64,000 bases of DNA from Mesorhizobium sp. LMG 17147 (GCF_024297145.1 NZ_JANCTC010000002.1:355001-419000), one strand, 5' to 3'. Numbered from the stretch's first letter, positions 18,505-27,543 are shown. Made by a program: numbers and translations. Notes: generated by a model from the sequence alone, not told the origin.

Positions 18505-19604
18505 CCCAGATCGAGCTTCGCGGCGTCCAGAAATATTTCGGCGCCGTCCAGGTCATCAAGGACCTCAACCTGAAGATCGACGACAACGAGTTCATCGTGC
18601 TGCTCGGCCAGTCGGGCTGCGGCAAGACGACGACGCTCAGGGCGATTGCCGGGCTGGAGACGATCGACGGCGGCGACATCCTCATCGACGGCAAGCCGGT
18701 CCAGCACCTCAAGGCCGCCGACCGCGACATCGCCATGGTCTTCCAATCGTTTTCGCTCTATCCGCATATGAGCGTTTACGAGAACATCGCCTTTCCGCTG
18801 AGAGCGACGCGCAAGAGCAAGGCCGAGATCGACAGCGAGGTGCGCTCGGTCGCCAAGACGCTGCAGATCAGCGATCTCCTCGCCAAGAAACCGTCGGCGC
18901 TGTCCGGCGGCGACATGCAGCGCGTGGCGATCGGCCGGGCCTTGGTGCGGCGGCCGAAGGCGATGCTGATGGACGAGCCGATCGGCGCGCTCGATGCCAA
19001 GCTGCGCGAGGAGATGCGGGCCGAGATCAAGCGGCTGCACATCAAGCAGGGTTCGACCAGCATCTATGTCACCCACGACCAGATCGAGGCGATGAGCCTC
19101 GCCGACCGCATCGTCATCATGCATGAAGGTGTACTGCAGCAGGTCGGCTCGCCGGACGAGGTCTATTCGCATCCGGCGAATCTTTTCGTCGCGCAATTTG
19201 TCGGCAGCCCGGTGATGAACGTCGCCGACGCTTCGGTGACCGAGAAACCCTCATTGGCCTCGGTCACGGTCGGCGATGCGGCCGCTGGCTTCGAATTCCC
19301 GCGCGCCTTGCTGTCGAAGCTCAACGGCCATGCCGGCAGCCAACTCGCGCTCGGCATCCGGCCGGAAGGCGTCCTCGTCCGCCGCGAAGCCGCCGAGGGA
19401 TTCCTGCCGGTGGAGACGCAGATCGTCGAGCCGCTCGGGTCCTTCGACATCGTCGACCTCAAGGTCGGCTCCAAAATGCTGCGTGCGCGCACCAAGAGCG
19501 GCTTCATCAGCGGCCCCGGCGAAAGGGTCTTCGTCAGAATCGATCCCAGCCAGGCGCATTTCTTCGACACGGCGAGCGGCAAATCGCTGGGAGTGAGACT
19601 CTGA
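18501..19604 (+). CDS. Sugar ABC transporter ATPase 1 (MalK/UgpC-like)
   Basis: 367 residues. Walker A GQSGCGKTT near residue 38, Q-loop VFQSFSLYPHMSV, signature LSGGDMQR, Walker B AMLMDEPIGALD, H-loop VTHDQIEAMS. The last 120 residues form the OB/TOBE regulatory domain of MalK-type ATPases (LALGIRPEGV). The start is a TTG whose TGA overlap with the small membrane protein fixes the position; the frame stays open far upstream but the N-terminal MTQIELRGVQKYFGA is the canonical beginning. A second ATPase follows, so the transporter may use a heterodimer. Confidence 0.9.
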   Translation: MTQIELRGVQKYFGAVQVIKDLNLKIDDNEFIVLLGQSGCGKTTTLRAIAGLETIDGGDILIDGKPVQHLKAADRDIAMVFQSFSLYPHMSVYENIAFPLRATRKSKAEIDSEVRSVAKTLQISDLLAKKPSALSGGDMQRVAIGRALVRRPKAMLMDEPIGALDAKLREEMRAEIKRLHIKQGSTSIYVTHDQIEAMSLADRIVIMHEGVLQQVGSPDEVYSHPANLFVAQFVGSPVMNVADASVTEKPSLASVTVGDAAAGFEFPRALLSKLNGHAGSQLALGIRPEGVLVRREAAEGFLPVETQIVEPLGSFDIVDLKVGSKMLRARTKSGFISGPGERVFVRIDPSQAHFFDTASGKSLGVRL

Positions 19605-20707
19605 TGGCCCACATCCAGCTCAAGAACATCTCAAAGAAGTTCGGTAACCACACCGCCTTGACCGGGCTCGATCTCGACATCGCCGATGGCGAGTTCTTCG
19701 TCCTGCTTGGCGAGACCGGCGCCGGCAAGACGACGACGCTGCGCATGATTGCCGGCCTGGAAAAACCGAGCGAAGGCCAGGTCTTCATCGATGGCGTCGA
19801 TGTCGCCGACTGGGGCGCGGCCGAGCGCGACGTGGCGCTGGTGCTGCAGCAATATTCGCTCTATCCGCGCTATACGGTGCGCCAGAACCTCGAATTTCCG
19901 CTGAAGCCGAAGATCCGCCGGCTGCCCGATGCCGAGATCAAGGATCGTGTCGACCGCGCGGCCAGGACGCTGCGGATCGAGCATCTGCTCGACCGCAAGA
20001 CCGACAGGCTTTCAGGCGGCGAGATGCAGCGCGTCTCGATCGGCCGCGCCATCGTGCGCAAGCCGCGGGTATTCCTGATGGACGAGCCGCTGTCGGCGCT
20101 CGACGCCAAATTGCGCGAGGCGCTGCGCACCGAATTGAAGAACCTGCAGATGCAGCTTGGCGCCACCTTCCTGTTCGTGACGCACGATCAGATCGAGGCG
20201 ATGTCGATGGGTGACAAGGTCGGCGTGCTCAACCATGGCCGCATCGTCCAGACCGGCACGCCGTACGAGATCTACAACAATCCGCGCGACACCTACGTGG
20301 CAAGCTTCGTCGGCTCGCCGCCGATGAACCTCATCGACGGCAAGCTCGTCAACGGACGTGCGGTGATGGCGCCGCTCAATTTCGAATTGCCGTTTGCGGG
20401 GGGTGCCAAGACTTCGGGGGGTGCCAAGACGGGCGCGGCGACCGACGGTCGCCCGCTCGTCTTCGGTATTCGTCCCGAGGACGTCTATCTCGAGACCGGC
20501 GCGCCGGTCGAGGCGCGGGTCCACGATGTCGAGAACCATGGCGTCGAGAAGATCCTGACGCTGCGGGTCGGCGACGCCATGCTGCGCGCCACCGTGCCGG
20601 CCAGGACCGACGTCCAGATAGAGCAGCCGGTGCGCTTTGCCTGGAACCCGGACAAGGTGGTGCTGTTCGACAAGGGCAGCGGAATAAGCCTGCGGCACGC
20701 CGGCTAA
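19604..20707 (+). CDS. Sugar ABC transporter ATPase 2 (MalK/UgpC-like)
   Basis: 367 residues. Walker A GETGAGKTT, signature LSGGEMQR, Walker B VFLMDEPLSALD, H-loop VTHDQIEAMSMGD, and a C-terminal TOBE domain (VFGIRPEDVYL). The ATG overlaps the previous stop by 1 nt (TGATG). In the TOBE linker a short tandem duplication gives GGAKTSGGAKTGAA (DNA GGGGGTGCCAAGAC twice near 20399-20431), which looks recent. It is the last gene of the operon. Confidence 0.9.
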   Translation: MAHIQLKNISKKFGNHTALTGLDLDIADGEFFVLLGETGAGKTTTLRMIAGLEKPSEGQVFIDGVDVADWGAAERDVALVLQQYSLYPRYTVRQNLEFPLKPKIRRLPDAEIKDRVDRAARTLRIEHLLDRKTDRLSGGEMQRVSIGRAIVRKPRVFLMDEPLSALDAKLREALRTELKNLQMQLGATFLFVTHDQIEAMSMGDKVGVLNHGRIVQTGTPYEIYNNPRDTYVASFVGSPPMNLIDGKLVNGRAVMAPLNFELPFAGGAKTSGGAKTGAATDGRPLVFGIRPEDVYLETGAPVEARVHDVENHGVEKILTLRVGDAMLRATVPARTDVQIEQPVRFAWNPDKVVLFDKGSGISLRHAG

Positions 20708-20728
20708 GTACAAGCCTCTTTACTGCCG

Positions 20729-20830
20729 CTGGAGCGGGATGCGTTTCAAATTGAACCGTGTTTCCCGCTCCATCTATGTGTTTTAGCCGCATTTGTGCGA
20801 CGCTACGTGACTCCATTTGGTGCGAAATGC
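20729..20830 (+). repeat. Dispersed intergenic repeat, family D copy 1
   Basis: Begins GGAGCGGGATGCGTTTC and contains TTCAAATTGAAC, CCCGCTCCATCTAT and TTTTAGCCGCATTTG, ending GAAATGC. The first 45 nt form an imperfect palindrome (GGAGCGGGA ... TTCCCGCTCC) around TTCAAATTGAA. Copy 2 lies in reverse orientation at 62207-62307 with clear identity over the whole length. It follows the 3' end of the sugar ABC operon and could serve as its terminator. Confidence 0.8.
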
Positions 20831-20953
20831 TCGAGTCTTCCCGTCATCCCCGTGCGGGGGATGCGGATGCTCCGATTTGTCGAATAGGCTGATCCTTTGG
20901 TCCCAAACGGGCTTTGCAAGCCCAATTTGGAGGCCCGAAATGGAGGGTTGGCT
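20831..20953 (+). other. Leader region of a small secreted-protein gene
   Basis: About 120 bp holding two small hairpins: CATCCCC ... GGGGATG near 20844-20861 and GGGCTT-TGC-AAGCCC near 20909-20923. A ribosome site GGAGGG precedes the ATG at 20954. No other gene is visible. Confidence 0.4.
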
Positions 20954-21235
20954 ATGGGAAATCTGTTCCGCACTTTTGCGACGATCCTGCTTGTCGCCGG
21001 TATGGGATTGTTGGCGGCGCATCTGGGCGAGGCGCAGGCAGCCAAGAAAGTCGTCGCCGGTGCGAAGGTCGACGCCAAGAAGATCAAGGGCCTCAACGGC
21101 ACGGTCAATCTGTCCACCAGCGACTGCAAACTGTTGTTGAGCGGCACCGTCGTCGAAGTCTCGGATGGCAGGTGCGGGGCCTCCGGCAAATATTGCAAGA
21201 GCAGTGCCGGCTCGGCCTGTATCACCGAGCAATAA
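20954..21235 (+). CDS. Small secreted protein of unknown function
   Basis: 93 residues. A signal peptide or single helix at about 5-25 (FRTFATILLVAGMGLLAAHLG), a cleavage-like GEAQAA, then a Lys-rich stretch and a C-terminal domain with four cysteines (DCKLLL, GRCGAS, KYCKSS, SACITEQ) that could form two disulfides in the periplasm. ATG at 20954 is supported by GGAGGG 6 nt upstream; a longer frame starts in a hairpin and is less likely. I do not recognise a named family. It is monocistronic and flanked by repeat elements. Confidence 0.7.
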   Translation: MGNLFRTFATILLVAGMGLLAAHLGEAQAAKKVVAGAKVDAKKIKGLNGTVNLSTSDCKLLLSGTVVEVSDGRCGASGKYCKSSAGSACITEQ

Positions 21236-21257
21236 GCCGGCCAACGTTTAGCCGGCC

Positions 21258-21360
21258 TAAAGCGCGTCGCGTTCGACCGGCCTCATGCGACGCGCTTTAG
21301 ATTCTTGTTTTGATGCACGTCGTTATCGCAAAACCGCTGCACACTTTTGCGCGACATGCA
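21258..21360. repeat. Double hairpin element, family E (terminator-like)
   Basis: Hairpin 1 has perfect 13-bp arms, TAAAGCGCGTCGC (21258-21270) and GCGACGCGCTTTA (21287-21299), followed by GATTCTTGTTTT. Hairpin 2 is TGCACGTCG with inner CGCAAAA, pairing with TTTTGCG and CGACATGCA (21314-21360). It lies between the convergent secreted-protein and AraC genes and probably ends both transcripts. I recall the same sequence type as widely dispersed in Mesorhizobium genomes; only one copy is in this window. Confidence 0.75.
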
Positions 21361-22332
21361 TTAGCGGATCTCCGCCTGTTCCTCGGCCCGGAAATGGCTG
21401 GGCGGCGATCCGATGACCCGCTTGAAGGCGCGGCTGAAGGAGGCGTCGGATTCGTAGCCGAGGCGAGCCGCGACGACGGAAATCTTGAGCCGGTCGCGGA
21501 CCAGCCATTGCCTCGCCTGGTGCATCCGCACCTGCGTGACGTACTTTGCCGGTGTTTCGCCGACAATGGTTGCGAAGCGCTCGGCGAAACCCGATCGCGA
21601 GGCACCCATCATCTTCGCCAGAGCCTCCACCGTCCAGTCACGGTTCGGTTCCAGGTGGATCGCGGCCAGCACCCGGCCGATCTCGCGATCCCTGACCGCC
21701 GCGATCCATCCGGAAGAGTCGCCGCAGCCGCGCTCGACCCATGAGCGGATGACGGTCGCGGCAAGCACATCGGCCAGCCGCGCCAGGATGCCGCCGGAGC
21801 CGACGCGCTCCATCGTCACCTCGCGGGCCATCGCTTCCAGCAAATGTGGGATACCTGGTTCATAGGCTTCCAACTCATGTGCGCGCATCACGTCCGGCAT
21901 CATGCCCAGCAAGGGGTGCAAGCCATCGAGATTGAAATACATGCTGCCGAAAAACAGCAAGGTCCCCGGACGGCAGCCGGGCACGCCGTCATTCGACATG
22001 CAATAGACATTCTTGCAGATCTCCTCGACCTCATAGCCGTGGATCGGCGCCGCCTCGATACCCGGCTCGCTCGCCAGCGTGTGAGCTGAGCCGCGCGGCA
22101 ACAAGGCAGCGTCGCCCGCCTTGAGCTCGACCCATTCGCCGGACGGCTGCAGCAACCAACAGCCTTTGCGGCCGATGAAATGAAACCGTGCTGCCGCCTG
22201 AGCGGGAAAATGGATGCCCCAAGGCTCCTTCATCTCGCAACGGCCGTAATCGACGCCTTCGAGGCGCAATCCACGCAGTATGTCCGTCAGCGGATCGCCG
22301 GTTACGGGGATTTTGGACGAACGGTCAAACAT
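21361..22332 (-). CDS. AraC-family transcriptional regulator with cupin N-terminus
   Basis: 323 residues. The N-terminal half is a cupin-type ligand domain (GCWLLQPSGEWVELKAGDAA as the typical strand pair, then LLPRGSAHTL). The C-terminal 100 residues hold two helix-turn-helix motifs (WTVEALAKMMGASRSGFAER and ISVVAARLGYESDASFSRAF), with the AraC ending KRVIGSPPSHFR. ATG at 22332 with AGGA upstream is preferred over a longer frame. The MFS exporter gene is divergent with 90 bp between starts, so this protein most likely controls it. Confidence 0.88.
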   Translation of the reverse strand: MFDRSSKIPVTGDPLTDILRGLRLEGVDYGRCEMKEPWGIHFPAQAAARFHFIGRKGCWLLQPSGEWVELKAGDAALLPRGSAHTLASEPGIEAAPIHGYEVEEICKNVYCMSNDGVPGCRPGTLLFFGSMYFNLDGLHPLLGMMPDVMRAHELEAYEPGIPHLLEAMAREVTMERVGSGGILARLADVLAATVIRSWVERGCGDSSGWIAAVRDREIGRVLAAIHLEPNRDWTVEALAKMMGASRSGFAERFATIVGETPAKYVTQVRMHQARQWLVRDRLKISVVAARLGYESDASFSRAFKRVIGSPPSHFRAEEQAEIR

Positions 22333-22422
22333 AATGGTGTTCCTAGCATGGAAACTCCAGCTAGTCACTCCTTATGTTGCATCGCAGTCAAATGCTGCGC
22401 TGCAACAGACCGGAGATCCCTC

Positions 22423-23646
22423 ATGACCGAACCCGCGACAGGCGTCATGGACGCCGTTCTCGATCCATCGGAAACTGGCGAACGATCCGAGCCCGCATGG
22501 GGGGCGGTGGTTTCCCTGGCGCTCGGAGTCTTCGGCCTGGTGACCGCAGAATTTCTGCCGGCCAGCTTGCTGACGCCGCTTGCGCAGGATCTCGGCATCA
22601 CCGAAGGCGCCGCCGGGCAGGCGGTAACGGCAACGGCCGTCATTGGCGCGATTGCGGCGCCGACCATGGCTATTGTCACCAAGCGGCTGGACCGCAGGCT
22701 GGTCATGTGGGCGCTGACGGTGCTGCTTGTGCTGTCAAACCTGGTGGCCGCGTTTGCGTCGTCGCTTCCTGTTCTTCTGATCGCCCGCATCATGCTCGGG
22801 ATCAGTCTCGGCGGCTTCTGGTCGATGTCGGCGGCCATGGCGATGCGGCTCGTCCCAATGCGGCTGATGCCGCGCGCCATGTCGATCATCCTCACCGGCG
22901 TTTCGGTGGCGACGGTCTGCGCTGCTCCGGTCGGCGCCTATGTCGGCGACATCTGGGGATGGCGGACGGCCTTCGTGATCGCTGCCGTGGTCGGCGCGCT
23001 GGCGCTTCTGGTACAGGTGGCTACCATCCCGCGACTGCCGCCGGCAGGTACAGCAGGTTTTCGCACGCTGCTGGAAGTGATGAAGCGGCCGATGATCAGA
23101 GTAGCGCTGCTGGTGGTGTTGCTGGTCGCCTCGGGACACTTTGCCGGCTTCACCTATGTCCGCCCGTTTCTCGAGAAGGTGCCCGCGCTGGACATCGAGA
23201 CGATCTCGCTTGTGCTGCTCGCCTACGGCATTGGTGGCTTCTTCGGCAATTTTGCCGGCGGCTTCATTGCCGAGCGCAGCCTCAAGGCAGCCGTCAGTCT
23301 GGCGCCTCTGCTGATCGCGTCTTCAGCGCTCCTGCTACTGGTGGTCGGAGGCTCACCCGTCGTGGCTGCAATAGCAGTGGCCAGCTGGGGCTTTGCCTTT
23401 GGCGCCGTCCCAGTCGGGCTGCAGACCTGGCTGGTGCGAGCCGCCCCCGATCAGGCGGAAAGCGCCGGCGGGCTGATGGTCATGACGTTCCAGGTCGCCA
23501 TCGCGTTGGGCGCCGTCTTGGGCGGCCTGCTGGTCGACAATACCGGCGTTGCCAGCGCCTTCGCCTATTGCGCGGCGGCGACATTGCTTGCGGCACTGGC
23601 GGCGTTCTTCCTTGGCCCCAAGCCGATCGACGATCCCAAGGCCTAA
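22423..23646 (+). CDS. MFS transporter, DHA1 type (putative efflux)
   Basis: 407 residues with 12 predicted helices. The loop between helices 2 and 3 reads VTKRLDRRLVMWAL, the MFS motif A region. Motif C-like GVSVATVCAAPVGAYVGD in helix 5 is typical of drug/H+ antiporters. Overall it resembles the NepI/YdhP-like efflux carriers. ATG at 22423 has GGAG 8 nt upstream; the frame stays open upstream through the divergent regulator and is not used. It is likely controlled by the AraC protein next door. The substrate is unknown. Confidence 0.85.
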   Translation: MTEPATGVMDAVLDPSETGERSEPAWGAVVSLALGVFGLVTAEFLPASLLTPLAQDLGITEGAAGQAVTATAVIGAIAAPTMAIVTKRLDRRLVMWALTVLLVLSNLVAAFASSLPVLLIARIMLGISLGGFWSMSAAMAMRLVPMRLMPRAMSIILTGVSVATVCAAPVGAYVGDIWGWRTAFVIAAVVGALALLVQVATIPRLPPAGTAGFRTLLEVMKRPMIRVALLVVLLVASGHFAGFTYVRPFLEKVPALDIETISLVLLAYGIGGFFGNFAGGFIAERSLKAAVSLAPLLIASSALLLLVVGGSPVVAAIAVASWGFAFGAVPVGLQTWLVRAAPDQAESAGGLMVMTFQVAIALGAVLGGLLVDNTGVASAFAYCAAATLLAALAAFFLGPKPIDDPKA

Positions 23647-23990
23647 ACGGAACGGCCGTCGAAGTCGAAGACCGGCACGGCGGCGACGTCCAACGCCTCG
23701 ATACAATGAATATTGATATAGGCACTTCGCCCGCTCCCTTCGCCGACATCCTCGGCGAAGGGGTGAATGCCGCAGCTGCGGCAGAAGCGGTGCGCGATGA
23801 CATGGTTGCCGAAGCTGTAGCGGCCGAGATCATCGCCCCAGGCAAGCACCCGCATGCTTCCATGCGGCACTGCCCATAGCAGTGCACCCTTGCGCGAGCA
23901 GATCGAGCAATTGCACCGTACGGCTCCGGTCAGCTCGCCTTCGACCTCGAACGCGACCTTGCCGCAGTGGCAGCTGCCTTGGTAGAGCAT
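23643..23990 (-). CDS. GFA family protein (Mss4-like zinc fold)
   Basis: 115 residues. Zinc-binding cysteines are arranged as in the glutathione-dependent formaldehyde-activating family: GSCHCGKV, RCNCSICSR and FCRSCGIHPF. Members are often called S-(hydroxymethyl)glutathione synthase-like, but most have no proven activity. The 3' end overlaps the convergent MFS gene by 4 nt. Confidence 0.88.
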   Translation of the reverse strand: MLYQGSCHCGKVAFEVEGELTGAVRCNCSICSRKGALLWAVPHGSMRVLAWGDDLGRYSFGNHVIAHRFCRSCGIHPFAEDVGEGSGRSAYINIHCIEALDVAAVPVFDFDGRSV

Positions 23991-24109
23991 CGGGCCTTTC
24001 TCCTTCGGTTCGACAGGTGCAAATCCGACCGTGCCGGGCTATGTCTCCTGCGGCCAGTTTCCGGCTGCTATCTTAAGACGTTGCAAGCGTGCGGAGTCCG
24101 ACACCGAAA

Positions 24110-25405
24110 ATGCAATCAGCCCGTGATAGCCTCGAAGCAATTCTTTCGCGTCTTGCCGCTCGCGTCGACGATGAAAGCGTTTTCGTAAAGCTCTACCCGG
24201 AACCCGCACGGGCGGCGGCCGACGCCGCCGATGCGCGGCGAAAAGCCGGCGTCACGCTCGGGCCACTCGATGGGGCGATCGTCTCGATCAAGGATCTGTT
24301 CGATGTCGCTGGCGAGCCGACCACGGCGGGCTCTCTGCTGCTCGCCACCGCAGCGCCGGCGCTGCGGGATGCCATTGTCGTGCGACGGCTGCGTCAGGCC
24401 GGTGCAGTCATCCTCGGCAAGACCAACATGACCGAGTTCGCCTTCACCGCGATCGGCGTCAATCCACATTACGGCACCCCCGGCAATGCAAGCGATGCCA
24501 CCCGTATTCCGGGCGGCTCGTCCTCAGGCGCCGCCGTTTCGGTCGGCGAAGGCACCAGCCAAATCTCTATCGGTTCCGATACGGGTGGTTCGGTGCGCAT
24601 TCCGGCATCGCTGAATGGCGTCGTCGGTTTCAAGCCGACCGCGCGGCGCGTGCCGCTCGCGGGTGCGTTTCCGCTGTCGGCCACGCTGGACTCGATCGGT
24701 CCGCTGGCCCGCACCGTCGCCGAATGTGCGGCGGCCGATGCAGTGATGTCGGGCGAAAACCTGGCAGTACTGTTGCCGCTTCCACTGGACGGCCTGCGCA
24801 TCGGCATTGCGCGCGGCGTGCTGTTCGATGATACGCAGGAAGAGGTCGCGACGACGTTCGACTGGTGTCTTCGCAAGATGGAGCTTAGTGGCGCACGGCT
24901 TGCGGAAATGTCGATCGACGACCTGCTTGCCGAGCTGCGCGCGGCAACCAAGCGCGCCTCGATCGCGGCGATGGAAGGGGCGGAGATCCATGCCGACTGG
25001 CTGGCGACGGGAGCGGCGACGCCGGTCGACCCGCGGGTAAGCGGACCATTGTCGCGCGCCGCCGCCATTCCGGCCACGATCTATATCAGGGCAATGCGCC
25101 GCCGCGCGGCGCTGGCCGCCGCGATGGATGAGCGGCTGGCAGGGGTAGACGTGCTGGCCCTGCCGACCACGCCGGTGACGGCGCCGACGATCGTCTCGAT
25201 GACCGGCGACGAGGCCCTCTGCAACAGGATCGAGGGTCTTCTGCTGCGCAACACGCAGGTCGCCAACCAGTTCGATCTGTCAGCAATCTCGCTGCCCATG
25301 CCGGGAAAGACGCGTCCGGCCGGGCTGATGCTGGTGGCGCGCAATGGTCATGACCACGACCTGCTGCGCATCGCAGCCGGCGTGGAGGCGTTGCTTGCAA
25401 ATTGA
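24110..25405 (+). CDS. Amidase (amidase-signature family)
   Basis: 431 residues. The Ser-cisSer-Lys triad is visible: Lys61 in VSIKDLF, the cis-Ser in PGGSSSGAA (about 137-138) and the nucleophile Ser161 in GSDTGGSVRIP. It hydrolyses a carboxylic amide in the cytoplasm. GatB and GatC are not nearby, so it is not the tRNA amidotransferase subunit. The ATG at 24110 is used; a GTG 21 nt upstream (24089) is possible and neither has a strong ribosome site. It converges on the next gene with a 14-nt gap. Confidence 0.85.
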   Translation: MQSARDSLEAILSRLAARVDDESVFVKLYPEPARAAADAADARRKAGVTLGPLDGAIVSIKDLFDVAGEPTTAGSLLLATAAPALRDAIVVRRLRQAGAVILGKTNMTEFAFTAIGVNPHYGTPGNASDATRIPGGSSSGAAVSVGEGTSQISIGSDTGGSVRIPASLNGVVGFKPTARRVPLAGAFPLSATLDSIGPLARTVAECAAADAVMSGENLAVLLPLPLDGLRIGIARGVLFDDTQEEVATTFDWCLRKMELSGARLAEMSIDDLLAELRAATKRASIAAMEGAEIHADWLATGAATPVDPRVSGPLSRAAAIPATIYIRAMRRRAALAAAMDERLAGVDVLALPTTPVTAPTIVSMTGDEALCNRIEGLLLRNTQVANQFDLSAISLPMPGKTRPAGLMLVARNGHDHDLLRIAAGVEALLAN

Positions 25406-25419
25406 TCCGACAGCGCGTG

Positions 25420-25803
25420 TCAGCGCGACGAGCAGTGGCCGCGTTCGCTGTCCTTGGCGGCGCGTTCGATGCCGGTGGCAACCAGCCAAGGCAGGGTGTA
25501 CCGCTTGCCGTTGAAGGTCCGGGTGCGGTTCTCGATCGATCCGACAACAACGACCTCGCCGGCATAGAGCTTGTCCGAAAGATCGAGGGCTTTGTCTTGC
25601 TGCGGCAGGCGATCAATGTCGATTGAAACGCCTTTGATGAGCTTACCAGTAGCGAGATCGAGTGCGCTGTTCGATGGACAGGGTGCCGCCACGCAGCGCA
25701 AACCGTTGTCGCAGAACACGTAGCTGCCCTGTCCGTTGGCGAAGACTTGCGCCGTCGCCACGCAGAAGCCAGCGGTCAGCAGGAATTTTGTGACGTTTAC
25801 CAT
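25420..25803 (-). CDS. Small secreted protein of unknown function
   Basis: 127 residues. Signal peptide at about 1-23 (MVNVTKFLLTAGFCVATAQVF, cut after FANG or nearby; here given as start MVNVTKFLLT and end TAQVFANG). The mature part has a cysteine cluster CDNGLRCVAAPCPSNSALD and a second half with YAGEVVVVGSIENRTRTFNG, which looks like a beta-rich domain. One more Cys is near the C-terminus (GHCSSR). I recognise the PCPS-type motif from other small exported proteins but know no function. Its start lies 40 nt from the hydroxyacid dehydrogenase stop on the same strand, so it could be the tail of that operon. Confidence 0.7.
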   Translation of the reverse strand: MVNVTKFLLTAGFCVATAQVFANGQGSYVFCDNGLRCVAAPCPSNSALDLATGKLIKGVSIDIDRLPQQDKALDLSDKLYAGEVVVVGSIENRTRTFNGKRYTLPWLVATGIERAAKDSERGHCSSR

Positions 25804-25843
25804 GCCGGCACCATCGCCGGCGAGTTCGGGAAAATTGAGGCGC

Positions 25844-26824
25844 TCAGAGATCGACAGGGAACCGCCGCCGGTAGTGCTCGACCACTTCCGGGTTGCGCAG
25901 ATTGACCGGTAATCTGTTGGCCAGCACCAGCAAGGCTTCGCCAGCCGCGCCGACGCCCATGCGCATCATCGACTGCTCGGTGATCCCAGCCATGTGCGGG
26001 GTGACGATGACGTTGTCGAAGCCGAAATAAGGATGGTTGGGCGGCAGCGGTTGTGTTGCAAAAACATCGAGTGCGGCGCCGCCGATACGGCCCTTCTGCA
26101 AGGCCTCGATCAGCGCGTCGTCGTCGATCACCGGCCCGCGCGAAACATTGATCAGCAGCGCATCCGGCTTCATCCGGTCAATGCGCTCGCGGCTGATCAG
26201 CCCCCGTGTTTCGGGCGTCAGCGGGCAGCACAGAACTATGATGTCGCTCTGTTCGATCAGCGCATCGATCGACAGGAAGCCGACCCTGTCCGGCGCCGGC
26301 CGCATGCTGCGCGTCGTCGCCACCACATTCAGATCGAACCCATGTGCCGCGATGTGGCCAACCGCCTGGCCGATCGCGCCGAGGCCGACAATGCCGATCG
26401 TCTTGCCCGCTAGCTCGCTGGCCACCACCGTGTGTTCGCGGCCGGCCAGCCAGCCCTTCGCACGCAGGTCGCGGTCCAACACACGAAAGCGCCTAAGCAG
26501 CGCCAGCGCCGCGAACATCACGTACTCGGCGACGGATCGCGCGTTCACCCCCGGTACGTTCGCCACCAGCACGCCGGCCGCATTGGCCGCTTCCATAGGT
26601 ACCATGTCCAGCCCGGCGCCGTGGCGGATCGCGGCCCTGAGCCTCCTCGCTCCTTCGAAAAGCGACGCAGGCAAGGGAGCGCGAACGATGATGACATCGG
26701 CGTCCCTTGCCTCGGCGGCAAGCGTATGCGCATCGAGGGCGGAAGCAACGACGAGTTCGCCGGCCCCTGTCAGCATGGAAGAGGCACGGGGGTGCAGTCT
26801 GTGTGTCGACAGGATCTTGGGCAT
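25844..26824 (-). CDS. D-2-hydroxyacid dehydrogenase (NAD-binding, PGDH-like)
   Basis: 326 residues. NAD-binding loop GIVGLGAIGQAVG, then the conserved NVSRGPVIDDDAL (catalytic Arg), a Glu/Asp region before LPPNHPYF, and TPHMAGIT with the catalytic His. It oxidises or reduces 2-hydroxyacids such as glycerate or sugar acids. ATG at 26824 is 1 nt from the GntR stop, so it is the last clear gene of the minus-strand catabolic operon. The role in that pathway, for example handling a 2-keto acid made after the dehydratase step, is inferred. Confidence 0.87.
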   Translation of the reverse strand: MPKILSTHRLHPRASSMLTGAGELVVASALDAHTLAAEARDADVIIVRAPLPASLFEGARRLRAAIRHGAGLDMVPMEAANAAGVLVANVPGVNARSVAEYVMFAALALLRRFRVLDRDLRAKGWLAGREHTVVASELAGKTIGIVGLGAIGQAVGHIAAHGFDLNVVATTRSMRPAPDRVGFLSIDALIEQSDIIVLCCPLTPETRGLISRERIDRMKPDALLINVSRGPVIDDDALIEALQKGRIGGAALDVFATQPLPPNHPYFGFDNVIVTPHMAGITEQSMMRMGVGAAGEALLVLANRLPVNLRNPEVVEHYRRRFPVDL

Positions 26825-26825
26825 T

Positions 26826-27542
26826 TCAGGCCTTTTCGAGCGCTGGGCTTTGTGGTTCCGCCCCACGCCCCTCGATCAGCCCCTTCCAGTAGCTTTCGGC
26901 GCCTTGCAGATGGGCGCTCATCAGCGCCTGGGCGAGATTGCCGTCGCGGCGCAGCAGCGCCTCGTAGATCTGGATATGCTCGGCATGGGAGCGCACGCTG
27001 CGTTCGGGATCGTTGAAATAGATCGGCAGGCGCAGCTCACCCATCATGTAGTAGACGCTGCAGATATTGTGGAAGACGCTGTTCTTGGTCGCCCGCACGA
27101 TCTCGAGGTGAAACTCGCGGTCTTCCCGGGCAAGGCCTTCACCGGCGGCGATGCGATCCTCGGAGGCCTTCAGGATTTCGCGCAGCCGCTCGAAATTCTC
27201 CTCGGTGGCGCGTGAACAGGCCAGTTCGGCGGCCTTGATCTCGTGGATCTTGCGCAACTCGACCGTCTCGTAGATCTGGACGGGATCGAGCGGCAGGCCC
27301 GCGCGGGCGAACAGCGCCATCGCCTCGACGCTCGCCTGCTTCGTATCGATGTAGATGCCGGATTTCGCCCGTCGCTCGACGATGCGCATCGCCTCGAGAA
27401 TGGCCAGCGCCTCGCGGATCTGTCCGCGGCTGACGCTGAAATGCTCTGCCAGTTCGCGCTCCGACGGCGTGCGGCCCGTCTCCTTGTCGGAATGGGAGAA
27501 CAGATAGGCGGCGAGTTCCGCGAGAAGGTTCTTTTCTTTCAT
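26826..27542 (-). CDS. GntR-family regulator, FadR subfamily (FCD domain)
   Basis: 238 residues. Winged helix at about 8-75 with TPSERELAEHFSVSRGQIRE, then an FCD effector domain whose metal-ligand positions appear in DREFHLEIV, SHAEHIQIY and SAHLQGAE. The gene sits inside the catabolic operon (2-nt and 1-nt gaps), so it is probably autoregulated. FadR-type palindromes (TNGTNNNACNA) in the divergent promoter at 29761-29953 and in front of the sugar ABC operon at 14658-14846 are its likely targets. The effector is presumably a pathway sugar or sugar acid. Confidence 0.88.
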   Translation of the reverse strand: MKEKNLLAELAAYLFSHSDKETGRTPSERELAEHFSVSRGQIREALAILEAMRIVERRAKSGIYIDTKQASVEAMALFARAGLPLDPVQIYETVELRKIHEIKAAELACSRATEENFERLREILKASEDRIAAGEGLAREDREFHLEIVRATKNSVFHNICSVYYMMGELRLPIYFNDPERSVRSHAEHIQIYEALLRRDGNLAQALMSAHLQGAESYWKGLIEGRGAEPQSPALEKA

Positions 27543-27543
27543 G

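Noticed and set aside
24110..25405. GatA of the tRNA amidotransferase
   Set aside because: No GatB or GatC nearby, and the 431-residue length and isolated position suit a general amidase.
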